This document shows, piece by piece, positions 47,279-60,218 of a DNA stretch of 64,000 nucleotides. The stretch spans positions 15,218,172 to 15,282,171 of the forward strand of contig CM119268.1 of assembly GCA_051294375.1 (NCBI GenBank), given 5' to 3'. Position 1 is the first letter of the stretch. Each line of letters opens with the position of its first letter. Made by a program: the position numbers and the translations under genes. The stretch comes from Paraspadella gotoi (taxonomy: Eukaryota > Chaetognatha). The notes beneath the pieces were generated by a model. That model saw only the letters and a program-made list of their open reading frames with translations. It was not told the origin of the DNA and searched no databases.

Positions 47279-48098
47279 ATAAAAGAGTTTACCATTTGTG
47301 CCATACCATAAACTTGTATTTAAATTTAAACAAGGCAGAAATAGTCCAGTAAAGTATTAATTATAACAAGTTTGAGCAAACAATGTCGGATCTGCCTACG
47401 ATAATTAAGCGGTAATCAAACTGATCATAACATTCCAATACACGCTTGCAATGGATTAAACTGAACTGATACTATGGTAGAAATAATTACAAATAAAGTA
47501 TAAATAATCTTATTATTTTTTCTACTTACATCATATTTTCCACTTGCATCATTTTTTCAACTGATATCATTTTTTAAACTCGTTCTATTTTTTTAACACG
47601 CACATTTTTTTAACTTGCATGATATTTTTAAATTGCATAATTTTTTTCACTTCCATCATTTTTTTAACTTGCATCATTTTTTAACTTAAATATTTGTTTC
47701 AAATTTCATCATTTTTTCACTTTAATCAATTAATTATTTAACTAATTAATTAAAATATTTATGAGTAAGCATAAACAATAATCACACACTTTCTTACCCT
47801 CATACAAAATTTCAAGTCAATTGCCCCATCCACTCATGAGAAATTGGCGTTCAATAGTGAAATAGATTTCATTTTAACTAATTTCCACACGAACGATTCC
47901 ATCGAAACTTCATATCCAGCTCAATAACACACTTCCCTACTTGCACACAAACTTTCATTCTAATCCATCCGTTCAATCACGAATAATAAGAGTTTTTTGC
48001 TACAGACAGAAGGAAGGACGGACATCGTTTTTTTTTGCTTAATTTATCATAATTTGATACGAAAAAAATGATTTACCGACAAGATTTTGGGGTGGGAC
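47279..48098. repeat. PDZ-UIF spacer, correctly oriented copy, with AT-rich minisatellite
   Basis: Reverse complement of about 44,090-44,940. At 47,520-47,700 it contains about nine diverged units of roughly 20 bases around TTTTTTAACTTGCATCA. It ends abruptly near 48,098, where the sequence switches to the opposite orientation of the neighbouring block. Confidence 0.8.
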
Positions 48099-51000
48099 CG
48101 AAGCCAATCAATCAATCAATCTACCCACCGGCTAGCTTTTTGGGAGAGTTGCTCATCTGAGCAGAGTACATTCCGCCTCGATTCAGTTTGAAGCCGCGCC
48201 GCTTTACCCATGGCGACGACAGTTTTGTTGACGTTTAATTGTTTTCTGTTGTTTCCTCTAAAACCCTTTTGACCCTTGTTGGCGTTATTTGTCGTTCCGA
48301 TTCTTGGCGTCGCATTTTTATTGTTTTTCGTTTTTCTTGTTTTGTTTCGATGATGTCGTCCAAAGAAAGATCCACGGTCCATCGACGACATCTTGGCTTT
48401 TTCAATATAAATATATTTACTGGAGTAACTGAAAAAATAGAAATCATTTGAAAAGAAATAATCAACATGAGTTTACAAGGTTAAATTTTCGTATAATCAA
48501 TGTTAAAGAGAAATATTTTAAACGAAAATAATTAGAATATGAACGATAAAATATCATACGAGATACATGTTTAACAGATTAACATTAAACGAACTAACTG
48601 GTCTGAGAATCCTGGAAAACAAAGCATTACCTTAAAATGAGTTGCACTAAAATATCACAGGTTTTTATCGGAGAGTTTGTTAGTGCGTGACAGAGAAGTT
48701 TTACTGATAAAATATTTTTTTTGAGTAATTCGCAGAGATCACCGTAATCACCAAAAGTAGACAGCGTTTTTTTAAAGAGAATTTCTATTCGCGTAAGCGT
48801 TATATTGTTAGGCGTTATAGAGTAGTAGGAATACTGTTACGTGGTTAATAATGACCCATCAATCTAAAGACAGTAAGTACGAGGGAAACGGAGCATATCG
48901 GCAGAAAAATTGTTAAAAGATAATTTCAGTAATGCTTAATGAAAGTTTTTAGTCGGATCTACTTATCAGCAGATTCCGACTCTATAATCCACTTTGTCGG
49001 TCCGTCGGTCCCACCCCAAAATCTTGTCGTAAATCATTTTTTTCGTATCAAATTATGATAAATTAAGCAAAAAAAAACGATGTCCGTCCTCCTTCTGTCT
49101 GTAGCAAAAAAAACTCTTATTATTCGTGATTGAACGGATGGATTAGAATGAAATTTTGTGTGCAAGTAGTGGAAGTGTGTTATTGAGCTGGATATGAAGT
49201 TTCGATGGAATCGTGCGTGTGGAAATTAGTTAAAATGAAATCTATTTCACTATTGAACGCCAATTATCTCATGAGTGGATGGGGCAATTGACTTGAAATT
49301 TTGTATGAGGTAAGAAAGTGTGTGATTATTGTTTTATGCTTACTCATAAATATTTTAATTAATTAGTTAAATAATTAATTGATTAAAGTGAAAAATGATG
49401 AAATTTGAAACAAATATTTAAGTTAAAAAATGATGCAAGTTTAAAAAAATGATGGAAGTGAAAAAAATTATGCAATTTAAAAATATATGCAAGTTAAAAA
49501 AAATGTGCGTTTAAAAAAATAGAACGAGTTTAAAAATATGATATCAGTTGAAAAAATGATGCCAAGGGAAAAATATAATGTAAGTAGAAAAAATAATAAT
49601 AGTTAAAAAGACTATTTATACTTTATTTGTAATTATTTCTACCATAGTATCAGTTCAGTTTAATCCATTGCAAGCGTGTATTGCGAATGTTATGATCAGT
49701 TTGATTACCGCTTAATTATCGTAGGCAGATCCGACATTGTTTGCCCTCAAACTTGTTATAATTAATACTTTACTGGAACTATTTCTGCCTTGTTTAAATT
49801 TAAATACAAGTTTATGGTATGGCACAAATGGTAAACTCTTTTATTCACAAGAGCTCGTCTCTTCGACAAACATATGGCAGAGTTTCCAAAGTGAGCGTCG
49901 CCTTTCCCGCCATGGCGGCCACGGCGTCGTCGAGAGTCCAATCCGGCGTCACGACGACGCCGTCTATGCCGACGATTTCGTCGCCGACGCCGAGAACGCC
50001 GCCGAAAAAATCCGCCGCGTTAGACGTCGAGGGCGAGACGAGAGACGAAGACGCCGCCACCGTGGAGGGCGTTTCCTTTAGCCACGTAGAACCGAAGGGA
50101 CCGTCGAGTGGCTTGTCAAGTCGGACACGGCGTCGACCTCGGCGTCGACGCCAAAGGACAGCGCCTATTCGCGAGGATTCTGTGGGCGCCGGTTTCGAGA
50201 GGCGCGCGCAAAACCGTCCTTCAAGGATCGGAGGGACGACGAGATCCAAACCGCGTTTGGCCCACGCGACGGGGAAGGCGACTTGCCCTTGACCGGCGTG
50301 GAGGACCCCGCGTTCGTCGATGTGGTCGTCGACGACGACGCTGCCTCGACGTCAAAACTGCCCCGCCCTCTCAGCGAAGCCAACTGGCGTCTAATTGGCG
50401 ACGGTGCCTCTTTCAGTGCCACCGAAGTCGGCGACTCCGGCGCAGCGAGACTCAAGCTGCTCGTAGAAGGTTTGAGAAGCTTTTTAGCTGGAGATCTCGA
50501 GTCCCGACGGCGAACGGAGACCCCCTCGACGACAAGATTCGGGCTGCTGACCGACTTAAGGGTTAAAGACCTACGCTTGGGCGTCCGGAAAGAGCGAGCG
50601 GAGCGGGATTGAGATCGAGGGAGGTCGATGTCGGCGACGAAGAGGTTGGTCATCTTCCTCCTCGACTGCGAGGACTCCGTCGTCGAGGAACGACATTCAG
50701 ACGATCGGGAGAAGAAGACGACTTCGACGGGGCATTCCAAAGGCTACCTCTTGCAGCGGAACAGATTTGGTGTGGTCGCCGACGGAGGAGAGGGCTATCA
50801 CGTGACCAGGCCGCTCTGACTTCTCTACTAAGCTTTTCAAACAAGCGGAATATGGAGGAGGGCGCGGGAGAGACTGACAGCGTCGACCGAAATCGGTCGC
50901 GGAGAAGTGAGATCATCGCAACTGAAAGAGTCGCCGCCGAATCGCGTCGACTTCTGCCCCTTAGTCACCGGCTCGACGCCAAGAACGTCGATGGTCAAGT

Positions 51001-51150
51001 CGCCCGCCGAGAGCCATTTCTCAACTATGGCCGTTTTGTTGTGTTGTTATCTTGATTTAGATTATTGCTACCGGTTTCAGGATTTCTGTTAATGCTATTA
51101 ATATTGCGTGTAGTTGTTGTAACCTCGAGAGAATTTTGAGAGATTTGATT
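48099..51150. repeat. Noisy copy of 43,205-46,240 (UIF exon 1, spacer, PDZ C-terminal part)
   Basis: Colinear with copy 1 but differing by many single-base insertions, deletions and a few substitutions spread evenly over coding and noncoding DNA, for example ACGGTCC for ACGTCC near 48,374. It contains the PDZ domain on the minus strand (49,845-50,249 partly open) and an open-frame UIF start motif near 48,390. It joins without a break to the next block, which shows the true linkage of these segments to the PDZ N-terminal exon. Confidence 0.85.
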
Positions 51151-53450
51151 CGAGTCGCGGAACGGTTCGTCGTGGAAATTCGGCTCCTCGGCGGAGGCAG
51201 CGAGGCGGCGGCAGCTGCGGAGGCAGCGGCAGCCGCGCGGGATGCCTTCTACGGCGAATTTTAGCCACCAGAAATCTCTGGCGCGCGCAGAATTCGCCAT
51301 TCAAATTGCCTGTGAAATTCTGTTAAGACTAGACCAAGTGAATTTTCTTCCCGCAGTTTTTACTTTATTCTCTTTACAACTTCCTTTCCGACTTTTTGCC
51401 GCCAAATTTCCCGCCAATTTTCCGAAGGAATTTCAGTCAATATTTGAGGACAACAATTTCGCGTCCAAACTCTCTTGAGACGAGACCCAGCGATTGCGTT
51501 GTGATTTCCCGTCCAACTCAAAGGCGCTATGAATCTTTTTAAGACTTAGCTCCCTTTTTGGAAATGTGGTTGTGGTAATTAAATTTTTCACTTGTTACGA
51601 CCCCGCTACTTAAATATTGCTGCTTTTACATCATATTCATTGACGGGTTTGAATCTTTATTAGACGCATGCGATCGAAGCCGTCCCAGTTTTATGATTCA
51701 GTTGATCTCCTTCCCGAGTGCGAAGCATTTTTTCGACGTCACCGAAAATTGACCCCGAAGGTTTCGTCGTCTTTCGATCCGAGCACGTTCGACGCATCGC
51801 TTTTGGTTCTCCGCAGTCGGTCCGTCCTCGTCGACGACCCGATCACGACTTTGCGAGGTCACATCCTTCAAGCCGTGCAGCTCTTTAGTCTGCCTCTGGC
51901 CTTTGTTGCGGTTGCCATCGGCTTTGGCGTCGAAAGGAGTGAACGGCGGCGGCAACGCCGAGGGGACCTGACGGCGGCGCTAGGTGGCGCACAACGCCGC
52001 CGCAAGACGAAGCAGTTTGGCGCGACGCCGTGAGTAGGAGTTTCGCTGCGACAGAAACTTTACTTTAATTCTCGACCGCGAAATGCAGGGTGAGGATCCA
52101 GCTGCTGTTGTTGCGTGTGTTGTGCGGAGCCTTGAGTTGACGAACGCGGGGCGGTGAGTGTCGTCGATCGTCGCCATTTCAATCGGAGGATTAATGATCG
52201 GCAAGACGAAAGATTATTCAATGTCATTTGCATAAATAAAAGGTTTAAACCTTTAGAATTTAATTTGAGCTAAAATGTAACCGCGTTTTGGTTTTTAAAA
52301 AAATAAAGAAGTTTTCAGACTAAACAAAATTGTCCCTACAAACTGTGAAATTAGGGAAAAACAAATCATTTTCTTCAATAAAAATTAACATAACATAACA
52401 TAACATAACATAACTAACATAACATAACATAACATAACATACATAACATACATGAAACATAACATAACATAGCCTCAATAAATAAGGGGCAAATAGTTTA
52501 CTTACTTCCAGTTCGCTTTCAATCTTCTCGTAGGAAATCCACACCGTTTCTTCACCCAGTTAGACAATTCTTAATTTCAAATATGAAGAAATAAAAACAT
52601 AAAGTGAAGCGAAAAAAACAAGTGCGCCGGTCCTATTTTGCTCCAAAATTTTCACCATTAAACCCATACGTTGAAAACGAAGGCATCCCTCTAGGAAGCC
52701 AAGCAGGGCCAGGAGGGCAATGTCTATGAACCGCTTCGTTTATTTAAACTTTCAGAATGCCAATCGGTCCTCGCGTTGTTTTCGTTAATGCTTTTTTTTG
52801 ACAAAAAGAGCATCGTCCATGAAAATTAACAGCCAAAACGAAATAAAAATATTTTTAAAAAAAACAAAGAGACTGCATACATAAATTTGGGCTTTTCTTA
52901 ATAGGTTTTACGTTCAGTTTAACCTCTAAATAATGATAAAATTTTCAAAAATACTATTCTTATTTCTAATACAGTAGAATCTGATCTCTCTTTCTCACAG
53001 ATGTCACTTTTGCCCCTCTTAACCTTTTCTTCCCAACTTACCCTGTCACTCGCGAATGCCTCGATACCGGGGGCCGCCCTACTGCCAAACGAGGACTTTT
53101 TAACCCTGAACGCCTCGGTCTCGACCCGAACGACAGAAGCCCATCAACAATTTCAAATGGGACAGACACAGAGAGGAAAAAAAAAGACAAGTGGATATTA
53201 AGGCGCGCCATATTTTTTTAGCCAGTCGCGGACCTTTCGATTAACTCTTTCTTTCTTTGGCCAGAAACCGATGACGGGGCCAACTTGTGTGGGCCCTGGA
53301 AATCTTTTTCCTTCATCCCTCGACTGGTAGTCGTGGAACAGAAAGAAAAAAATGGAATCTTTAAAAAAACAAAAACTCACATTCAAAAAATCATAATTTA
53401 AGCATATCGTTAGTCAAATTGAAAGCGGAAGAGATAAAGAAAACGTCGAA
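51151..53450. repeat. Noisy inverted copy of 38,930-41,128
   Basis: Reverse complement of the PDZ N-terminal exon (51,151-52,180) and the divergent BMPR2/PDZ intergenic region (to 53,450), including a disrupted pentanucleotide array at 52,388-52,470. Confidence 0.85.
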
Positions 53451-56426
53451 ATGCCGGCGAAAGTTATCGTAATTCTTCTACTGACGATGGTGACAATGCC
53501 GCCTCACCGATGTGGAATCGCCAGACGGCCGCCGTCATGTTACGGAGACGACGAAGAAGACGACGACGCACGGGCAATGGTCTGCGCGTATCAGAACAAT
53601 CTGCAAATCGCGGGACCGGTTCGGACGACTGACGACTTTACGGAAGAAGATGTCCCGCTGATGAGTATGTCGACAAACCAACACGGCGGAGATGTTCGAG
53701 AATCCTAATGTTTCACAATATTGAATCTAAATTTTTAGTTCGAATTCCGCAACAATTTTCGATGAAAACAACCAACTAGTCAACCAGAAGACGAAGACGA
53801 CATATATCTGGTCGCGGAACTCTTCTCGGTACTGTATTACCGGACAATCGAACTATGCGATGCGCACTTCCTGCATTCTGGATGCTACACTTGGTGGAAG
53901 GTAGGAAACCATAGACGAGAATACGACTCTGGCAACCGTGCTGCGTCAAGGATGCTGGCAATGAAGGGTGCCATCTGTTCCAAAGACGTTTGCGTGCCAA
54001 CGACCAAGCAACAACGCATCATTTCGGCGAGACGCTTTGGTGTTGCTGCACTGAGCCAGATTGTAATTCGAATTTCAGCATTCCCTTTCTTCCTGATGTA
54101 GAAGAAGCACGGGCTGACTTGGCCGTCCAGTCAGACCCGAACTCTTTTGGAGAAGAAATGTGCTCATTATGGACCATTTGCATCGGTCGGCGGTCATATA
54201 TCGGGGATATGTCGCGTTGCAGTGTTAGCTTTGCTTCACGGAAATCTGGTCTCTTTTCCACCAAAGATGGCGAAGCAGGCTCTATGAGGAATTGAAGAAA
54301 AGTTTTGCTCCTCAATGGATCTAGATGAATTTAAAGCTGGTTGAGATGATCAGCCGTGGTCGCTATGCTACCGTTGGATTGGAACTTTGGGAAGAAAAGA
54401 TTGTAGCTGTAAAACTTTATTTGAAACAGTGAGTCGCAGCAATTATGAAAAGGATATTTACCGAAATCATGTACCTTAATGGAGAAAGAGATTTATACAA
54501 CTGTCCCTTCATGGAGTCATTCTATGCATCTTGGAGATTGATTGGTGGCAGAGAGAGGCTTGCCGTTGGACACAGGTTACGAATCTGAATGTCTCCTTGT
54601 CATGCCCTTGTCGCCAAAAATCTCTTCACTGAATATCTGTAAAACTAATATTTTAGAGATTGGGAGACCTTTAATCTCGCGGTTCTGTTCAAAATATTTC
54701 CCGCGGGCGTGGCTACACCTTCATACGGTATAAGGAAGGGAGAAAAGTACAAGCCGGCCTTGGCTCACCGAGATTTAAACACTCGCAACATCCTGTTCAG
54801 GAAGATTTGAACGCTGTGATTTGTGATTTTGGCTTTGGCCCAAAAGATATATGGATGTAAGATAATAAAAAATGGGCAGCTCGAGTTTAGCAGAAAACTC
54901 TGTGTTAGCCTGATGTTTGGGCGCCTCGGACGACATGAGGTACATGGCCCGCGAGCGTTTTAGATGGTGCAGTCAATCTCAGGACTGCGAATCCTCCCTT
55001 AAACAAATTGACATTTATGCACTCGGCCTGATATTTTGCGGAAGTCGCCATGCAGGTGTTCCGCGTTTATTTCAAAGTTTAAAAACGCCAGAAATACATG
55101 CTACCTTTTTCAGAAAGAACTGGCGACTTCACCCTACTTTGAGGAAATGCAATGACAGTGTCAAAAAACAAGAAACGACCTCGGTTTTCCCGAAGTGTGG
55201 AGAGATAACAATCTCGCGGTCAGAGCATTGAAGGAAACCATATGAGGATGCTGGATCAAGATGCCGAGGCAAGATTTAACTGCATTGTGCATAGAAGAAA
55301 GAATAAATGAAATGGAAAATTTATGGGACAAACAATTTGGAGGAATTGTACAGTCCACGACATGCATCATCAATCCAAGCATCTAATAAATCCTAATATT
55401 GAGCAAAGAATTTCTGCCAAAGCTTGCAAATATGGATTATAACGCCCTGTTAGCGGTACATCTACCATTGACAGAAATGGTAATGTAGTTGATTCCCTCT
55501 GTAATGCAAGAGAGAACAGAGTGTAAGTGAAAGTCCAGTTGGAACTTATGGTAAGTTTAAGTACGCCCTTTGACCACACTGGAAGGTCTACGGGTAGTTC
55601 AAGTAGTGGAAGTCAAGCTCCCGCTTTAAGACATCAAATGATGAACAGTTTTATGTTTCAAAAAAAATCTAGCCTCTGCTTAACCTCACCACGGAAGAAA
55701 TTTAACAATGGAACGCAATACACTGCATGTAAGAGCCCACAACGACCGGTCACCGTAAAGGGGAACACTTTGGTTGAGGGATCTAGCAGCAGTGGAGATG
55801 ATGACAGTTTTTCTCCCCCATTGCAAGTGACTTCAGAAATGTTTCATCAATTGCCAATAATCTAGAGTCATCATTGATAAACAGTGACATTCTTTCTAAC
55901 AGCAATGAACCTTTTATTCAAAAGCATGCCCCAAGTGCGCCTAAACAAGAAAACAAACAATCTAATAGCTTTCACAATCAAAGACCTGACTCCCTAAACA
56001 TTAGAAACCCAAGAGGCCAACAATGCTGGCACAATACGAGTGATAAATAATGATCAATATCAAAATGACAACCTCAAAGGACGGTTTTTATGGTGGAGAA
56101 AACAGGGGAAAGACATATATGCCGACCTTTTAGGCATAAAAAAAATCGTCCCCTATCCCTCAGTCATTGGAATGGAAATCAAACAATGCCCCTGTTGACC
56201 CGCAACCTCCTGTAAATCAGAACAACGTCTTGGACAATACCAGTGTGAAACAAATCGTTGGTGACCATCGGACGGGACGGGAAACTTTAAACCATCCACA
56301 GAACCACCATCAGCGCAGTGTCTCTGATGAAACTCTAACGTTCTCAAACTCATTACGAGTCCTCCGCGTAGCAACACCAGGATTCCTGCCGGCGAGCTGG
56401 AGAAGACAAAGCAATCAAGCGACCTC
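53451..56426 (+). pseudogene. Frame-broken inverted copy of BMPR2
   Basis: Starts with an ATG at 53451 and follows the BMPR2 gene from its signal peptide through the kinase to about the equivalent of position 36,006, where it stops at a 25-N gap. Frames change every few dozen bases through one-base insertions and deletions, with a few larger slips, and even invariant kinase motifs (for example the glycine loop near 54,360) are affected. The changes show no codon-position bias by eye. That pattern fits raw long-read error better than an old pseudogene, but a true decayed duplicate cannot be excluded. Confidence 0.75.
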
Positions 56427-56451
56427 NNNNNNNNNNNNNNNNNNNNNNNNN
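56427..56451. other. 25-N assembly gap
   Basis: Second gap of exactly 25 N, inside the BMPR2 copy on its left and the UIF exon 1/spacer copy on its right. Confidence 0.99.
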
Positions 56452-57190
56452 TCCGCATTCGGGCACGCGTCGCCATATTTTTTTTTTTATTGTTTTTCGT
56501 TTTTCTTGTTTTTTGTTTTGAATGATGTCGTCCAAAGAAAGATCCACGGTCCATCGACGACATCTTGGCTTTTCAATATAAATATATTTACTGGAGTAAC
56601 TGAAAAATAGAAATCATTTGAAAAGAAATAATCAACATGAGTTTACAAGGTTAAAATTTTCGTATAATCAATGTTAAAGAGAAATATTTTAAACGAGAAA
56701 TAATTAGAATATGAACGATAAAAATATCATTACGACGAATACAATGTTTAACAGATATACATTAAACGAACTAACTGGTCTGAGAATCCTGGGAAAACAA
56801 AGCATTACCTTAAAATGAGTTGCACTAAAATATCACAGGTTTTTATCGGAGAGTTTTGTTAGTGCACGTGCAAGAGAAGTTTTTACTGATAAAATATTTT
56901 TTTTGAGTAATTCGCAGAGATCACCGTAATCACCAAAAGTAGAACAGCGTTTTTTTAAAAGAGATTTCTATTCGCGTAACGTTATATTGTTAGGCGTTAT
57001 AAGAGTAGTAAGAATACTGTTACGTGGTTAATAATGACCCATCAATCTAAAGACAGTAAGTACGAGGGAAACGGGAGCATATCGGCAGAAAAATTGTTAA
57101 AAGATAATTTCAGTAATGCTTAATGAAAGTTTTTAGTCGGATCTACTTATCAGCAGATTCCGAACCTCTAATAACTCCCCCCTACTTAAT
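56452..57190. repeat. Third noisy copy of the UIF exon 1/spacer block
   Basis: Colinear with 43,408-44,090, again with scattered one-base indels. Near 57,190-57,215 the sequence switches to the reverse complement of about 43,205, the start of the correctly oriented UIF block. Confidence 0.85.
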
Positions 57191-57418
57191 GTCAGGTCCG
57201 ATCGGGCTTATTGGCTGATAAATTTACTTTGTCATTGAGATAGCTTTTTTGGGGGATTTATTGTATTTTAATAAAAAAGAATATAGTCAATGGAGCAAAG
57301 GTTTTAATATTTACTTCGTTTTGGTATTAGCTTTGATTGTTTGATTTTGTTTGATTGTTTTTTTTTTTATTAAAGGTATGTTTGTAGAATTATTTTTTTG
57401 AAATTTGTCTTCTTACAG

Positions 57419-59111
57419 CCTCCCGCGTCCAACGTCCCTTTCCTCCGAATCGTCGTCCCGTCCAATCGTCACCCGCTTTTCGCGCCAACGTCGCCCAAAA
57501 GCAACGCGTCCTGGCGGCGTCGACCCGTCGCGCCGCAGAGCTAAAACGCGCCGCTCTTCTGCGTCTCAACGCCAAACGACGTCGCGGCGCCGGCGGTGAC
57601 GCGCGCGACGCTCTCTTGGCGAAGCGTCGCAAGATCCAAATCTTGAAAACTCTGTTGGCAATAGAAACGAAGCGAGGCGGAGCTGGCGGAACGGGCGGAA
57701 GAGCCGGGCGTGCCGGACGGGGCGCCAGCGTCGGTGGCAGGGGCGGACGGCTGCAGGGTCGTCTGGGGCAGACCCCGATCGGCAGAGGAGGCACCAGGGG
57801 AGGCGGTCGCGGCAGCGGCCTCTCCTCTTCTCTGCGTCAGAGACTGGGACAGAGAGGCGCGAGAGCGGCTGCTGCGGCGGGAAGGCGGCGCAGAGACGGC
57901 TCATGATGAATTTGACCCGTGGTTCGACGAGAGGCAACTTCACAACAACAACAACAACAACAACCGGATTAATAACAACAACAGAAATGATTTGCGAACG
58001 AGAAGACTTTCGGGTGAGAAAATGAGAAATAGAGAAAGAGGAAGAGAGAGAAAAAGAGGAAAAAGGAGACAGAGATAGTGGAATATCTGCTTAACCAAAT
58101 CTTCCTCTGGGCCTTCAATTTCCTCTATTGTTTAATCAGGCGGCGTTAGCGGCAGCGCCGGCGTTTTCTCTTCTTCATTTCGGAAATTGGATCGCGGATT
58201 CGGTTTCCGCTCCGACTACATGCAGCCGCAAAAGCAGACGCCTCAGCAGCAGCCGGCGTTTCGAGGACGGCAAGGTCTATCGCCCCGCGGCCGTGGTGGC
58301 GCCAGAGGGGCCGTCAGGGGCGGTCGCGTCGACGGCTGGACCGCAGTGGGGCCGGCGAGATCGGCGGCGGATCTCTTGACGGTGAAGATCGAAAACGACA
58401 AAATGGGCGTGGCTTCAAAGGCGGAGAAGAATCGCGCCAAGAGGGAAAGGCAGAGGATGAATCGCGGCGAAGGGTTGGAGGCCATTAAAAGTGAGAGAGG
58501 GGGGGGGTAGTATGGGTGATGACAATTCGATTTAATTTTTCAATTGATAATCATAAAGCTATTACGTTGTGTTACATTTATTTACGAAAATCTTTTTTTC
58601 CGATCGAGAATCGACTTCACATTTTTTTAAATTTTTTTTCAATTGATAATCATAAAGCTATTGTGTCACATTTATTTACGAAAATCTTTTTTTTCCGATC
58701 GAGAATCGACTTCACCTTTTTTTAAATCTTTGCCTCTCACCCTGTTTTGTTTTTCCAGACCAAATCCCGCCCGGCTACGCCCTCGTTCGTCAGGAAGACC
58801 TCGCCGCCTCCTCCTCCTCTTCCTCTCCTCCTCAGTCTTCCTCCTTCCCAACTTCCTACAAGGATTACCTCGCCCTCACCGCCGCCGCCAAACGCGCCGC
58901 CCCGCCCGCCGCCGACCCCGTCGCTCCGCCCAAAGGCCCCGCCGTGAAGGTGACGGCGCCGCGGCGAGCGACGGACTCCGCCAAAGCCAAAGACGTCGCG
59001 GGAATCGAAATCGATCCCGGAGTCTTTCGCAACATCGGAACCGGGAGAAGCGGGGGACTGAGCGCGCGCTTCCAAGGAGGGGAAGGTGGGGGGCGGTCGG
59101 TGTTTATGTGA
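57419..59111 (+). CDS. UIF/FYTTD1-like gene, exons 2-4, correctly oriented copy
   Basis: Exons 57419-58013, 58140-58490 and 58759-59111 are bounded by GT-AG and match exons 2-4 of copy 1; exon 1 is missing because the preceding block is in the opposite orientation. Frames read LPRPTSLSSESSSRP, an Arg/Gly-rich part with SSSLRQRLGQRGARA, the Asn run, then FGFRSDYMQPQKQ and an extra G after FR that shifts the frame relative to copy 1. The last exon reads PGYALVRQEDLAASS, then Ala/Pro-rich sequence with SYKDYLALTAAAKRA and ends GRSVFM stop. This orientation is continuous with the unique sequence after 59,328 and is probably the real one. Confidence 0.55.
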
Positions 59112-59974
59112 AAGAGAGGGTTTTGAGGGGGGGGGGATGAACCGAGAAGAATGCTTTAGAGAAGATGTATTAGTTTGTTAAGGGCGGGAGGTTGGAACGA
59201 GAGAGGGGAATTCGACAAGATGTTTGTAATGTGACCGTCGTCAATCGAACGTATGGATGTATTGTTCGCTGAATTTTGAAAACCGCCCAATTTTTGGATA
59301 AATCTTGGACTTGTTCGGTTTGGATTTGTTTTTGTTTTGTCGTTCAACTTTGTTCGCTTTCTCTGATCCTAATTTGCAATCTCTCTCTGTTTTTATGCTC
59401 GGATTGAAGTAGTAAATCAATTTTTTTTATTTAATATTGTCGAATGTCGATGTATATAATTTCGTGCTGAATAAATCGTTGTTGAAACAGCGTCTACTTA
59501 TTTGCATATTAACAAGTTGAACAATTTTTTTAATTAGAACGATAGAGAGGGAAGCTTAAACTTTAAAATTGTTTGAAACTTTTCGACCCTGTCTTGCTTG
59601 AAAACTGTAAAAAACTTTATGGTATTTATATTACGTAAATAATTTTTAAAAAAATTAAAATTTCAAAAATTAAAACTTGTTATTCACATAATTATGACCA
59701 AAATTCGCTTGTGAATTCGTCTTTGCGTGACGACGCGTTTCTCGACATCCATATGACAACAAAAAATATCGTGACGAGAAAAGAAGAATTTCGATTTCTT
59801 CATCGCGACACTCGACTTCTTGAAAATTTTCCGGTCAGTTTGTCCAGGACTATTGAAAAAAATTGAATCAATATAAGCACTACAATTAGGAAATGTTTAA
59901 AATAAAAAATTTTGTTTATAAAATGTAATCTTTTTAAAACTAACCGGAACTATGGAACGTTTGCTGAGCTTGTT

Positions 59975-60017
<43 letters not shown>

Positions 60018-60218
60018 AAAGAAAAACAGAAAACAAAATTCCGGCGAATCTTAACATTTCTTTTTGGCTATTTTTTTTTTCTTTGGAGAGAAAACGGGAA
60101 ATCGAGTCTCGGATTTGATTTCCCACTCACGTTTCGACCGACGGATTCAAGAGTGAAACATTCGTTGCTACAGATTTATTCTATAGAATAAAAAAAATAG
60201 GTCAAAAACTGGATCAAA
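59112..60218. other. UIF-like 3' end and DYNLT1 upstream region
   Basis: The sequence becomes unique again at 59,328. A polyadenylation signal AATAAA at 59470-59475 suits the UIF-like gene. A (CT)n tract at 59979-60018 lies about 200 bases before the DYNLT1 start codon. Nothing else is supported. Confidence 0.6.
59979..60018. repeat. (CT)n microsatellite upstream of DYNLT1
   Basis: About 20 CT units within the presumed promoter or 5' untranslated region. Confidence 0.95.

Noticed and set aside
41129-59327. Large transposon or programmed inversion system explaining the inverted copies
   Set aside because: No transposase, recombinase or terminal inverted repeats were found, breakpoints share no more than a base or so, and copies differ by read-error-like indels.
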